A stretch of DNA of 64,000 nt from HXMU1420-2 sp017643305 (GTDB lineage Bacteria; Pseudomonadota; Alphaproteobacteria; Rhodobacterales; Rhodobacteraceae). The stretch covers positions 2,604,001 through 2,668,000 of the forward strand of contig OZ244249.1 of NCBI GenBank assembly GCA_965217135.1. The letters run 5' to 3'. Each line of letters starts with the position of its first letter. Positions within the stretch are counted from its first letter, which is position 1. Below the pieces are notes generated by a model. It was not told where the DNA came from, did not search any database, and saw nothing but the letters and a program-made list of their open reading frames with translations. Below, piece after piece: positions 8,257-16,378 of this stretch. The position numbers and the translations under genes were made by a program.

Positions 8257-9726
8257 ATGCAGTTCTTTCCTACGCCGCAGCTGCAACGCAAGCAATCTCT
8301 TGTAATCACGACGCAGCTGCAACAAGCGATCCGCCTGTTGACGATGTCTAACATCGAATTGCGCGGATTTCTGGATCAGCAAACCGAGGAAAACCCCTTT
8401 CTCGAGGTTGTCGGCGGCACCACCGAGGATGCGCCGGACGCACCCCCGGCCGACACCGCGCCCGAAAGGGCGGCGTTGGACTTCGCCGATGGTACGATGC
8501 AGGGCGATGGCCCAATATCAGATGCTGCGCTCGACAACCAATTTGAAACAGGCCAAATCGACCTTGGGCGCAGCGGCTCAGCGGCCCCTGCCAACGATGG
8601 CAGTTTCGACGCGGTGTCGATGATTGCCGCCGATGAGGAGCGGTCGCTATATGCCCATGTCTGCGATGAGGCCGAGCGCCTGTTCGCCGATCCGACCGAA
8701 AAGTTGATCGCGCTGGCGCTGATCGACGCGCTGGAGCCTTCTGGCTGGCTGGGGCAAAGTCTGGCCGATATCGCAGGCTTTGCACTGGTGCCCGTCGACC
8801 GGGTCGAGCAGGTGCTGTCACAATTGCAACAGATCGAACCGGCGGGGCTATTTGCCCGCGACCTGGGCGATTGCCTGCGCCTGCAAGCCCGCGAGCGCGA
8901 CATATTGAGTACGGATTTCGAAATCCTGCTGGACAATCTCGCCATGTTGGGCGCAGCCAATGTCAAGGGGCTGGCGCGGCTGTGCAAGGCCACGCCGGAC
9001 CGAATGGCTGAAATGCTGCAGCTGTTGCGCAGCCTTGATCCCAAACCCGGCGCGCGGTTCACCGGCAAGGCCGAGCCGATCTTGCCCCCCGACCTGATCG
9101 TGCGCCGCCTGCCTGATGGCTGGTCGGTGGAGTTGAATCGCTCCACCTTGCCCGCCGTCAAGGTGCGCCAGACTTACGCCAAGCAGATCGTGGCAGGAAA
9201 AAAGGATGAAAACCTGCGCAGCTTTGTCTCGGAACGGGTGTCTGAGGCGCGCTGGCTCAACCGGGCGATCGCGCAGCGCAACGAGACCTCCCTCAAGGTC
9301 GGCACGGAAATCCTGCGCCAGCAGATCGGGTTCTTTGAGAAGGGACCCGTCGCACTCAAGCCTTTAGTGTTGCGCGACATCGCCGAAGCCATCGGGATGC
9401 ATGAAAGCACGGTCAGCCGCGTCACCAACAGCCTGATGATGGCGACCCCACGCGGGACATTCCGGCTAAAGACATTTTTTAGCTCCAGCATTACCAATGA
9501 CGCCGACAGCGATGGCGAAGCGGCTTCGGCAATCCGTTTCAAGCTGCGCAAGCTGGTGGCGTCCGAGGTTCCGACACAGCCGCTAAGCGATGATGCCATC
9601 GTTCAGATCCTAGCCAAGGACGGCATACGGCTGGCCCGGCGGACGGTAGCGAAATACCGCAAAATGGAAGGGATCGCCTCGTCCTTTCAACGCAAACGCA
9701 CGGCGGTTCTGGCCGGTCGGATCTAG
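8257..9726 (+). CDS. rpoN: RNA polymerase sigma-54 factor, flagellar copy
   Basis: 489 aa from the ATG at 8257, chosen over the GTG at 8242 because GAAGGTG precedes it at proper spacing and because sigma-54 proteins begin close to the Gln-rich activator-interacting helix (here LQRKQSLVITTQLQQAIRLL). The acidic linker is at about 60-125 and the core-binding domain at 130-310. The HTH that reads the -12 element is near 365-390 (IAEAIGMHESTVSRVTN). The RpoN box reads ARRTVAKYRK near residue 470, the family signature. Sitting inside a flagellar cluster full of -24/-12 sites, it is probably a dedicated flagellar sigma-54 like RpoN2 of R. sphaeroides. It converges with the gene ending at 9734, leaving only seven bases and no terminator. 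Confidence 0.92.
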   Translation: MQFFPTPQLQRKQSLVITTQLQQAIRLLTMSNIELRGFLDQQTEENPFLEVVGGTTEDAPDAPPADTAPERAALDFADGTMQGDGPISDAALDNQFETGQIDLGRSGSAAPANDGSFDAVSMIAADEERSLYAHVCDEAERLFADPTEKLIALALIDALEPSGWLGQSLADIAGFALVPVDRVEQVLSQLQQIEPAGLFARDLGDCLRLQARERDILSTDFEILLDNLAMLGAANVKGLARLCKATPDRMAEMLQLLRSLDPKPGARFTGKAEPILPPDLIVRRLPDGWSVELNRSTLPAVKVRQTYAKQIVAGKKDENLRSFVSERVSEARWLNRAIAQRNETSLKVGTEILRQQIGFFEKGPVALKPLVLRDIAEAIGMHESTVSRVTNSLMMATPRGTFRLKTFFSSSITNDADSDGEAASAIRFKLRKLVASEVPTQPLSDDAIVQILAKDGIRLARRTVAKYRKMEGIASSFQRKRTAVLAGRI

Positions 9727-9733
9727 CTGCACA

Positions 9734-10075
9734 CTATGCCGCAAGCGCGTGCAACAGCCGTTGGTGGCCGTCGGGCGCCGCCTCGATCATCTGCAAGATC
9801 GGCCGGGTGTCAAAAACTCTCAGAACCGTCGGCCCATGAGCCAACCCAATTCCCTGCCAAAGCCCCCCGGCCAGCATGTCGCGCAAGCCGATAATGCGGA
9901 GTGGCCCAAGGGCCGACAGGGTCCGGTTGCCCGAAGGCGCGAGTACCACCACGCCCCCGGTTTCGACCAGATAGACAGCATCAACGCGCTCTTGGGGCAT
10001 GAAGACGACCTCACCATGTACGAGCTGCAAATGCTGACAGCGTAATATCCCACGCAAGCGCGGTGGCGCCGACAT
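9734..10075 (-). CDS. small protein, cyclic-nucleotide-binding-like fold (second of pair)
   Basis: 113 aa, no signal peptide or membrane segment. The pattern (FMPQERVDAVYLVETGGVVVLAPSG … LGPLRIIGLRDMLAGGLW … VLRVFDT) is that of a degenerate cNMP-binding beta-barrel: a 'VYLVEsGxV' strand, a G-P turn and a 'GLRDMLAG' helix in the phosphate-cassette position. The Arg of a true cAMP cassette is not evident, so ligand binding is uncertain. The start codon overlaps the stop of the preceding gene (TAATG), so the two are translationally coupled and probably act together. The function in the flagellar locus is unknown. Confidence 0.6.
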   Translation of the reverse strand: MSAPPRLRGILRCQHLQLVHGEVVFMPQERVDAVYLVETGGVVVLAPSGNRTLSALGPLRIIGLRDMLAGGLWQGIGLAHGPTVLRVFDTRPILQMIEAAPDGHQRLLHALAA

Positions 10076-10434
10076 TAGGCCAGCTCCTTGGCGGCGGCCA
10101 ACGCTTCAATGGCGATAGCACAGGCAAGGTTCCACAACATTGAGCCTTGGGCGTCAAAACAAGCGCGCACGGCGGGACGCGGCACGATGGCCACCTGACC
10201 TGCCTCGCGTCCGCAGAGCGTGCCGGAATACCGGTTTGCTCCGAAGAACTCGACCGGCCGGGCAACATCCCCGGGCCCAAGCGTTCGGCCCATCGCAGCG
10301 TCCGACAGCCGACCCTCCAGCACTACCAGCAGCCGGTCGGTCATGGTCTCATGGGCTAATACGACATCCCCGGCGCCAAAGCTTTGGCGTGGGTAAAGAC
10401 CGACATCCAACCCGACAAATAATTCCCTGCGCAT
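10075..10434 (-). CDS. small protein, cyclic-nucleotide-binding-like fold (first of pair)
   Basis: 119 aa starting MRRELFVG; GGAGAG lies four bases before the ATG. Residues 20-90 follow the cNMP-binding barrel: FGAGDVVLAHETMTDRLLVVL, GRTLGPGDVARPVEFFG, TLCGREAGQVAIVPR. No DNA-binding HTH follows, unlike Crp/Fnr regulators. It is coupled to the next gene by a one-base overlap. The upstream neighbour on the same strand ends 64 bases away, so it may be the tail of the fliO-flhB operon. A link to the class III cyclases elsewhere in the window is possible but is pure inference. Confidence 0.6.
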   Translation of the reverse strand: MRRELFVGLDVGLYPRQSFGAGDVVLAHETMTDRLLVVLEGRLSDAAMGRTLGPGDVARPVEFFGANRYSGTLCGREAGQVAIVPRPAVRACFDAQGSMLWNLACAIAIEALAAAKELA

Positions 10435-10498
10435 GCATCTCTCCGATCTGAGTCCAATAACGACCCATTTGCAAAGAGTTTTATCCGCGCGGGTGGAT

Positions 10499-11350
10499 TT
10501 ACCCCGCGGCCAGCCCGGATTTTTGCGGCTTGACGCGCAACCGGCCGGTGTCGCGGGTCTTGGATTTGGCCTTGGGACGTCTTTCGAATTGAAACCGAAG
10601 ATCGGGCACGAAATGACGACAAGTCTCGCGCGCTTCGGCTTCGCCGGGCTCGGCGAGAACCATCCAAAAGAACTTGTCTTCGAACAGCTTGTAGGACCGC
10701 AAGAGGTCGATCTGCGCCCGTTTTGTATAGACCGACACAAGCACGTAGCTGATCAAGAATATGACCCAATGAGTCACGAAGGTGATGCCATAGACAATCG
10801 CCACCGCAGCCATCGGATAGAACAAACGATGCTTCAGCATCCACAGGATCGGCACATAGGTGGCAATTTCCTCCATGTCTGTGGAGTGCATTGCCGCGTT
10901 CTTGCGGATATCTCGGAACACTTCGAAATTCTGGTAGCTGTCCAGAGGTTCAAAGTCGAGTTTCCTGGCCGCCCCCAGGATATCGATGGTTTCTTCGGGG
11001 CCAGTGGCCTCGAAACTCGCCTTGAGCCGGGTTTCGAAAATCACGTGGAAAAAATAGCCCTCGCGTCGAAACGTCAACAAATGCGCCGTGACACCATCTT
11101 CGATGGCATCGACTTCGGGGTTGTCATCGTTATCCTCGGCTTGGCGTCCCATCCGCACCGCCAGCATTTCCGCGTCGCCTGCAAAGATTTCGCCATCGAT
11201 GGCCACCAAAACATCACCTGCCTTCAGCTTCTTGGCCCGTGCAGCGATGCCCAAGCCGCGCGCCTCGAGCTTGAGGAAAGGCCTGAGCGGCTCGTCGCTG
11301 GCAGCCGTGTCATCGGACAGGCCCATCTCGGTCACATCATCTACCATCAC
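10499..11350 (-). CDS. uncharacterised membrane protein with PDZ-like N-terminus
   Basis: 283 aa, unrecognised. Residues ~28-65 (LKLEARGLGIAARAKKLKAGDVLVAIDG) look like the carboxylate-binding loop and 'GDVLVAIDG' strand of a PDZ domain. Two hydrophobic helices lie near 175-220 (YPMAAVAIVYGITFV, VIFLISYVLVSVY), with a basic C-terminal tail rich in Arg/Lys. It overlaps the upstream gene by ATGA, so it belongs to the operon running from fliO through flhB. The context suggests a membrane-associated flagellar or motility accessory protein. Confidence 0.65.
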   Translation of the reverse strand: MMVDDVTEMGLSDDTAASDEPLRPFLKLEARGLGIAARAKKLKAGDVLVAIDGEIFAGDAEMLAVRMGRQAEDNDDNPEVDAIEDGVTAHLLTFRREGYFFHVIFETRLKASFEATGPEETIDILGAARKLDFEPLDSYQNFEVFRDIRKNAAMHSTDMEEIATYVPILWMLKHRLFYPMAAVAIVYGITFVTHWVIFLISYVLVSVYTKRAQIDLLRSYKLFEDKFFWMVLAEPGEAEARETCRHFVPDLRFQFERRPKAKSKTRDTGRLRVKPQKSGLAAG

Positions 11351-12144
11351 GGGAATTTGATGATATCGCTGCTGTTGGGCGCAACCCGTGGAGCGGGCCG
11401 CGTAGGTGCTGCCGCGCGGGCGGGTGGGCGCGCCGGCGTGCTGGCCAAGGTGATCTTGGCCGAGATTTCCCGTTGCAACAGCATCATGGTCTCGAGCATC
11501 TCCTTGATTTCATCGAAGGCTGACGGTGTTGTCGCTTGCCCCCCCCCGGCCGTCCCGTCTTCGGTCGGCGGCTCAGGGCGCAGGGTCTCGATCTGCGCGG
11601 CCAGCGCGGCTTGTTCGGCGACGATGGTATCGCTGATTTCACGGACAATGGCCGACATCTCTTGATCGACGAGATTGGTGATCTCGGTTTGCATTTCCGC
11701 CAACTCGTCCGCCGTGGTTTCGCCTTGGCCATCCAGCGCCATGCGAAGGGCGTCCATTTGGGTCTGGACCGCAGCAATGGCTGTCACAAGCCCCTCGATC
11801 CGTTCGACTTGGCTGTTCGCTTCAGTCGTTGCGGCAGCCAGACGATCGACGTTTTCGGCAAAGATCACTAAAGCCTCCAGTGAGGTCGCGTTGGTCGTCT
11901 GCATCTCGCTCATCGTCCGGAAATAGATCAGGCCGGCAGCTGCGACCGCCAGAACCGATGCCACCAGCGAGGATATGAAAACAATCAAAATCTGCCTGTT
12001 GACCGCCTTCACCTCAACCCGGGTCTTGGCATAATCGCTGCCGACCTTATCGAATTCCCGGGTGACGGTGATCGCCATGTCGGCGGCATCTAGCGCGGTC
12101 TTGATGCTGTCTTCGATCGTCGGTTTGGCGGCTTTGGTACTCAT
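11347..12144 (-). CDS. single-pass membrane protein with long coiled coil
   Basis: 265 aa, unrecognised. One membrane helix at about 50-75 (ILIVFISSLVASVLAVAAAGLIYF) with a ~50-residue cytoplasmic-type N-terminus. A long Gln/Glu/Ala-rich coiled coil follows (about 85-195), then a Pro/Ala-rich tail (about 225-265). The topology is like that of stator- or chemoreceptor-associated proteins, but no HAMP or MCP signalling motif is visible. ATGA overlaps join it to the genes on both sides, so it is co-translated with the Cys-rich protein and the PDZ-like protein. Confidence 0.65.
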   Translation of the reverse strand: MSTKAAKPTIEDSIKTALDAADMAITVTREFDKVGSDYAKTRVEVKAVNRQILIVFISSLVASVLAVAAAGLIYFRTMSEMQTTNATSLEALVIFAENVDRLAAATTEANSQVERIEGLVTAIAAVQTQMDALRMALDGQGETTADELAEMQTEITNLVDQEMSAIVREISDTIVAEQAALAAQIETLRPEPPTEDGTAGGGQATTPSAFDEIKEMLETMMLLQREISAKITLASTPARPPARAAAPTRPAPRVAPNSSDIIKFP

Positions 12145-12359
12145 GCGGAGTTCCTGACGTTTCGACTAGCCCGGAGGGCTTTCACAGAGGGCTTATTCTG
12201 AAACCGAGCACAATTCGTGCCAGTTGAGGCGAAAACCAGCAAATTCGGCAATTGTGCCGCACAAAATCCAAAGGCGCGGCATCCCCAGGGCTTTGACGGG
12301 TCATGCGTCACAAAGAAATGACAACATGCGCCACATTTGGGACGGGCGGAAACTTTCAT
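12141..12359 (-). CDS. small cysteine-rich protein
   Basis: 72 aa. The first half has Cys spaced as KCGACCHF … WGCRAFGF … TGTNCARF, an arrangement that could hold zinc or an iron-sulfur centre. The sequence FFVTHDPSKPWGCRAFGF recalls a widespread family of ~70-aa 'CxxC…YGCRAxGF' proteins of unknown function that occur near flagellar genes. No membrane segment. It overlaps both neighbours by four bases. Confidence 0.6.
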   Translation of the reverse strand: MKVSARPKCGACCHFFVTHDPSKPWGCRAFGFCAAQLPNLLVFASTGTNCARFQNKPSVKALRASRNVRNSA

Positions 12360-12598
12360 CGCTCATCGCTCCCGCTGATCTGCCGCCAGAGCTGTGCGAT
12401 GACGAAGCGAAACGCGCCCAGCAAGCTGAAAAACGAGGTCAGGAATAGCCCGGCCACCTGCCAGCGCGAAGCCTGACCCATGAGGCTGAGTGCCTCGAGC
12501 AAAAGCCAACCGGACATCCCGACGTAGACTAGCGTCGAAATCGTCTCGCCCAAGGTGCGTGGGTTGCGGTGATTGGGGGGGCGCGCGCGTTTTGCCAT
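12356..12598 (-). CDS. small membrane protein downstream of flhB
   Basis: 80 aa with two predicted helices (about 20-40 and 47-70) and a basic N-terminus (MAKRARPPNHRNPR), predicting an N-in inner-membrane protein. Its ATG overlaps the flhB stop, so it is coupled to flhB. Unrecognised; the position suggests an accessory of the export gate. Confidence 0.6.
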   Translation of the reverse strand: MAKRARPPNHRNPRTLGETISTLVYVGMSGWLLLEALSLMGQASRWQVAGLFLTSFFSLLGAFRFVIAQLWRQISGSDER

Positions 12599-13761
12599 CA
12601 GGATGCCACATCGGTGTCGGGACGACCATTTTGATCGAAATGTAGCTCTTGCGGGATCTCCACCTCGGGGAAGTCCGGATCTTCGCCCCGATCGATGCGG
12701 TAGATATAGGCCAAAACGGCGGCGACCGGGGCAAACAACAGATCTGAGATTTCCTGACCGATTTCACTAGTGAAGAACAAGGCACGCGCCAACAGCGGGC
12801 TTTGGAATACGGTGATCCGGCCCATGGTGCCGCGCCTGATGATTTCCTCGGCGATGCGACCGCGCCCCATAGCGACAATCGTGGGCGCGTTTTGTTCTCC
12901 CGGCACATAGCGGAGCGCTACGGCAAAATGCGTGGGGTTGGTGATGATTGCGGTGGCATCGCCCACATCTTCAAGCGCACGGGCCTGTTGTGAGGCACGC
13001 CGGCTGGCCTCGAATTGCAGGCGCCGGATGCGGGCTTTGACCTCGGGCGAGCCGTCGGTTTGTTTACTTTCCTCTTTCATGTCCTGCCGGCTCATGCGCA
13101 GCTTTTTCAGATGCTGATGGCTTGACCAGGCATAATCGAGTGCCCCGATGCCCGCCAGGATCGCGCAGGAGGCGCCCATCAAGAGCATCAGCGCGAAAAA
13201 GGCGATCTCGAGCGCGCGCTCAAAGCTCATGGATGCCAAGGTCAGCGTCGTGGGCAGGTAAGCGATGATCACGAAATAGGCGGCGGCCCCGATCACCCCC
13301 ACCTTCAACACCGATTTGCCCAGCTCCACGAGGGCGTTCATCGAGAACATGCGCTTGAACCCGTTGATCGGGTTAATCCTGTTTCCCTTGAACGCCATCG
13401 CACTGGTGGCGAAATTGATCCCCTGGCTCACCAAGGCTTGCGTGCCGATCACCACAACCAGGATCGGCAACCCGACGATGATGGACAGGATCACGAAATC
13501 CATGAAGGCCGTCGACAGGCGGACCGGCAGAAGATCGGCCAAGGCCTCGCCGCGCTCGAACTGGAAAAAGCTGCCCCAATGCCCGATCCACTGGGCCAGC
13601 ACCACCCCGGTGGCCAGCAAGATCAACATGCCCGCGGTCGTGGTCGAGAACACGAACATCTCCTTGGAGGTCAGAACCTGACCATCTTCGCGCGCTTTCT
13701 CGAGGCGTCGCGGTGTCGGCTCTTCTGTCTTTTCTTGGGTATCGTCGTTTTCACTGGCCAA
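12598..13761 (-). CDS. flhB: flagellar export switch protein FlhB
   Basis: 387 aa. A charged N-terminus (EKTEEPTPRRLEKAREDGQV), four membrane helices (about 30-210) and a cytoplasmic FlhBc domain. The self-cleaving NPTH motif is present in ITNPTHFAVALRY (near residue 275); cleavage there changes export specificity from rod/hook to filament. The stretch PxVVAMGRG is also typical. It overlaps fliR by 11 bases and leads into four coupled small genes. FlhA, its usual partner, is not in the window. Confidence 0.95.
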   Translation of the reverse strand: MASENDDTQEKTEEPTPRRLEKAREDGQVLTSKEMFVFSTTTAGMLILLATGVVLAQWIGHWGSFFQFERGEALADLLPVRLSTAFMDFVILSIIVGLPILVVVIGTQALVSQGINFATSAMAFKGNRINPINGFKRMFSMNALVELGKSVLKVGVIGAAAYFVIIAYLPTTLTLASMSFERALEIAFFALMLLMGASCAILAGIGALDYAWSSHQHLKKLRMSRQDMKEESKQTDGSPEVKARIRRLQFEASRRASQQARALEDVGDATAIITNPTHFAVALRYVPGEQNAPTIVAMGRGRIAEEIIRRGTMGRITVFQSPLLARALFFTSEIGQEISDLLFAPVAAVLAYIYRIDRGEDPDFPEVEIPQELHFDQNGRPDTDVAS

Positions 13762-14557
13762 GAGCAGCTCCCCTCATCAGATCGCCAAGATCCAAAAGTG
13801 CTGCTGCCACTAGGTCCTGGAAGGCAAAGCCAAGCGGCACGGCGGATAGGAACAATAGTATGAAAACCGCGAACAGGGTGATCGGAAAGCCGAAGGAGAA
13901 CAAATTGAGGGTCGGCGCCGAGCGGGTTATGACGCCGATGGCGATGTTCACCAGGAACAGTACCGTCACGATGGGCAACATCAGCTGCGCGGCGGTGGCG
14001 AACATGGTGCTGCCCGCGAGCTCTCCGACGGTGAAAAGCGCTTCATAATTTACCCCTGCACCGATGGGCGCGAAGGAATAGCTTTCGATAATGATCGCGA
14101 AAACGACTAAATGGCCATTCATCGACAAGAAGACAATCGTCAGGAACAAGGTGAATATCTGGCTGATAAGCGGCATCTGTCCGCCGCTGTTAGGGTCAAT
14201 CTGGAACGCAAAGGATAACCCCGAGGTGGCGGCGATCTTTTCGCCCGCCAAAGCAACCGCTGCGAACAAGATCGTCAACAAAAGGCCCGCCGACAGCCCG
14301 AGGGCCAGCTCTTGCGCGATTATCGGCAAGACGAGCAGCGAGGTCAGATCTTCGATGGGCGGCACCGAAACCCGCCCGATCAGGAAGGCAGCAAGCGATG
14401 CAGAGAACACGACACGCACCGGCAGGGAGATCATCCGCGACCCGAAAAAGGGCGCCGACAGCAAGAAGGCCCCGAAGCGCAGTAACAAGATCAGAAAAAT
14501 CAACGCTTGATCCATGATGTCCTGGATCGCAAGGCCAGGCAAAGCGCCATATCCCAT
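13751..14557 (-). CDS. fliR: flagellar export gate protein FliR
   Basis: 268 aa with six hydrophobic segments, the usual length. Family segments include FLLLLRFGAFLLSAPFFG near the N-terminus and TVLFLVNIAIGVITRSAPTLNLFSFGFP near residue 210, where Pro and Asn-Phe-Gly are conserved. With FliP and FliQ it forms the helical export pore. GGGCAGGGCG lies ahead of the ATG. It is the fourth gene of the fliOPQR-flhB operon. Confidence 0.95.
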   Translation of the reverse strand: MGYGALPGLAIQDIMDQALIFLILLLRFGAFLLSAPFFGSRMISLPVRVVFSASLAAFLIGRVSVPPIEDLTSLLVLPIIAQELALGLSAGLLLTILFAAVALAGEKIAATSGLSFAFQIDPNSGGQMPLISQIFTLFLTIVFLSMNGHLVVFAIIIESYSFAPIGAGVNYEALFTVGELAGSTMFATAAQLMLPIVTVLFLVNIAIGVITRSAPTLNLFSFGFPITLFAVFILLFLSAVPLGFAFQDLVAAALLDLGDLMRGAALGQ

Positions 14558-14572
14558 CGTCGCGCCCTGCCC

Positions 14573-14839
14573 CTACCGGATCGCGGCGATCTCGCCGAAG
14601 ATATAGGCGAAATAGTCGGTCATCTGGGTTAGAATGAACCCCGACATCAAGGCCATCGCCATCAACACGATGACCAATTTCGGGACGAAGGACAGCGTCA
14701 TCTCGTTGATAGAGGTGGCTGCTTGGATCAAGCCGATAAACAGGCCCACCGCCAGTGCCACGCCCAGCACTGGCCCCGCCGTCAGCACTATATGCCAAAA
14801 CGCAAGCCGCAGATATCCAACATTGGCGTCGAAATCCAT
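14573..14839 (-). CDS. fliQ: flagellar export gate protein FliQ
   Basis: 88 aa, two membrane helices separated by a short loop, the standard size. The segment AVGLFIGLIQAATSINEMTLSFVPK matches the family (IGLxQAxTQIxExTLxFxPK). It lies one base after fliP and 15 before fliR, so it is surely in the same transcript. Confidence 0.95.
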   Translation of the reverse strand: MDFDANVGYLRLAFWHIVLTAGPVLGVALAVGLFIGLIQAATSINEMTLSFVPKLVIVLMAMALMSGFILTQMTDYFAYIFGEIAAIR

Positions 14840-14840
14840 C

Positions 14841-15611
14841 CTAGCCTCCCGTTCCTAAGGCAAATGTCGCTGCCAGCGATCCCACGGTCATGGACCAGCC
14901 GTCCACAAGCACGAACAACAACAGTTTGAAGGGTAGCGAGATCAGCATGGGCGACAGCATCATCATACCCAAGGACATCAAGATCGAGGCGATCGCCATG
15001 TCGATCACAAGAAATGGCAAGAAAATCAGGAAGCCGATTTGAAACGCGGTTTTCAACTCCGAGGTGATGAAGGCCGGCAGTATCACCGACAGCGGAATAT
15101 CCGCAACGTCGGTGTAATTGCCCTCCTCGGCCATGTCGGAAAACATCAACAGCGTGTCTTCATGGGTATTGGCGACCATGAAATCCTTGAGCAGCGTGGT
15201 GCTCTGCACCAAGGCATCGTCGGCGCTCAATTCCTCGGCAAGATAAGGTGTGATCGCACTGTCGTAGATCTTGGACAGGATCGGCGTCATGATCGCAAAG
15301 CTCAGAAAAAGCGCGATGGCGATAAGTACTTGGTTGGGCGGTGTCTGCTGCGTGCCCAAGGCCTGTCTCAGAATCGACAGAACGATGATGATCCTGGTGA
15401 ATGAGGTCATCCCCAGAACGATCGAGGGTAAGACCGTCAGCGCCGTCATCAGCGCTAGGATCTGCAAGGATAGCGAATAGGTCGTCGTGCCGGTATCGTC
15501 CTGGTCGACGCGCACAGCGGTCATCGACAGCGGGTCTTGCGCCAAGGCCGCTTGCGCGACCAGCATGGCCCCAGCAACAATCCCCAAGAGTTTGAAAAGA
15601 CGGATGTTCAT
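14841..15611 (-). CDS. fliP: flagellar export gate protein FliP
   Basis: 256 aa. A cleavable signal peptide (to about AQAALAQ, residue 24) is followed by four membrane helices. Diagnostic segments: MTSFTRIIIVLSILRQALG, TPPNQVLIAIALFLS, and AFQIGFLIFLPFLVIDMAIASILMSLGMMM near the end. Five FliP, four FliQ and one FliR make the export channel. The start codon overlaps the fliO stop (ATGA). Confidence 0.96.
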   Translation of the reverse strand: MNIRLFKLLGIVAGAMLVAQAALAQDPLSMTAVRVDQDDTGTTTYSLSLQILALMTALTVLPSIVLGMTSFTRIIIVLSILRQALGTQQTPPNQVLIAIALFLSFAIMTPILSKIYDSAITPYLAEELSADDALVQSTTLLKDFMVANTHEDTLLMFSDMAEEGNYTDVADIPLSVILPAFITSELKTAFQIGFLIFLPFLVIDMAIASILMSLGMMMLSPMLISLPFKLLLFVLVDGWSMTVGSLAATFALGTGG

Positions 15612-15892
15612 GGAGCCTCCGCCGCGTGTGACTGCCTGGACGTGCCCAAAACCATGAAGGCCCCGGCCCCATGCCGCCCGGTCAGGACCAGGATCCGCTG
15701 GTCATCGGCCTCGACAAGGCTGAGGCGATCATTGGGCCCCAGCGCCGTTACCTCAATTACCTGGATCTCGCGTCCACGGCCAAGTCGCTTGCCGATGCCG
15801 CGCGCATTGCGATGCAACACGATCTGAACGACGATCAGAGCCGCGAGAAACCCCACGACCACTAAGATCTGCGTCAAGCTTACCTGTGCCAT
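15608..15892 (-). CDS. fliO: FliO-like flagellar export protein
   Basis: 94 aa, one N-terminal membrane helix (about 8-27), then a small soluble beta-rich part (IQVIEVTALGPNDRLSLVEADDQRILVLTG). That is the FliO pattern: short, poorly conserved, always ahead of fliP. FliO assists assembly of the FliP ring. GAGGAAG precedes the ATG, and a strong sigma-54 promoter lies 30-45 bases further upstream, making it the first gene of the operon. Confidence 0.85.
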   Translation of the reverse strand: MAQVSLTQILVVVGFLAALIVVQIVLHRNARGIGKRLGRGREIQVIEVTALGPNDRLSLVEADDQRILVLTGRHGAGAFMVLGTSRQSHAAEAP

Positions 15893-15923
15893 CTAGCTTC
15901 CTCATTGGCCCATACACAGGCAA

Positions 15924-15939
15924 GGCAAACTTTGTGCCA
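15924..15939 (-). promoter_or_regulatory. sigma-54 promoter of the fliOPQR-flhB operon
   Basis: Minus strand TGGCACAAAGTTTGCC: TGGCAC, five bases, TTGC, an exact consensus match. The predicted start is near 15914, 22 bases ahead of fliO. The site lies in the 149-base gap between fliN and fliO. Confidence 0.75.
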
Positions 15940-16041
15940 GCCTCGCAATCCACCAAAAAAAGCATCCTAAGCGATTATTTAAATGAGATTTTTTACTGGC
16001 CGCCGAATGACTGTAAATGGCCCGTCAAGATTCCGACACGG

Positions 16042-16359
16042 TCAAATCCCTTGCATCCGCTTTTCCAGATCGACGATTTCACCAAAGCGCACGCCAAAGC
16101 GTTCGCCGACCATCACCACCTCGCCACGCGCAATCATGGTGCCGTTGATCAGGATATCCAGCGGATCGCCTGCCAAACGATCAAGTTCGACCACCGACCC
16201 CTCGCTTAGGCGCAACAGATCGCGGATGGTGATCTCGGTGCGCCCAACCTCCACGGTCATCCGCACTTCGATGTTTTCAAGAACCCGCAGGTTTTCGATG
16301 CTCGCGCGTTCGCCCTTGCCTTCGGGTTCCGGCGCCTTAGTGTCTTGACTGTCGTCCAC
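16042..16359 (-). CDS. fliN: flagellar motor switch protein FliN
   Basis: 105 aa from a GTG at 16359, preceded by GAAGGAGAC. A longer frame reaching back to 16494 overlaps fliM and lacks any ribosome-binding site, so I reject it. The C-terminal SpoA domain is typical: VRMTVEVGRTEITIRDLLRL, GSVVELDRLAGDPLDILING, IARGEVVMVGERFGVRF. FliN forms the bulk of the C-ring. It is the last gene of fliKLMN. Confidence 0.93.
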   Translation of the reverse strand: MDDSQDTKAPEPEGKGERASIENLRVLENIEVRMTVEVGRTEITIRDLLRLSEGSVVELDRLAGDPLDILINGTMIARGEVVMVGERFGVRFGEIVDLEKRMQGI

Positions 16360-16378
16360 GATCTGGTCTCCTTCGGCC

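Noticed and set aside
10433..11665. Long plus-strand frame of 410 codons
   Set aside because: Antisense to two minus-strand genes joined by ATGA overlaps, which have membrane and coiled-coil features.
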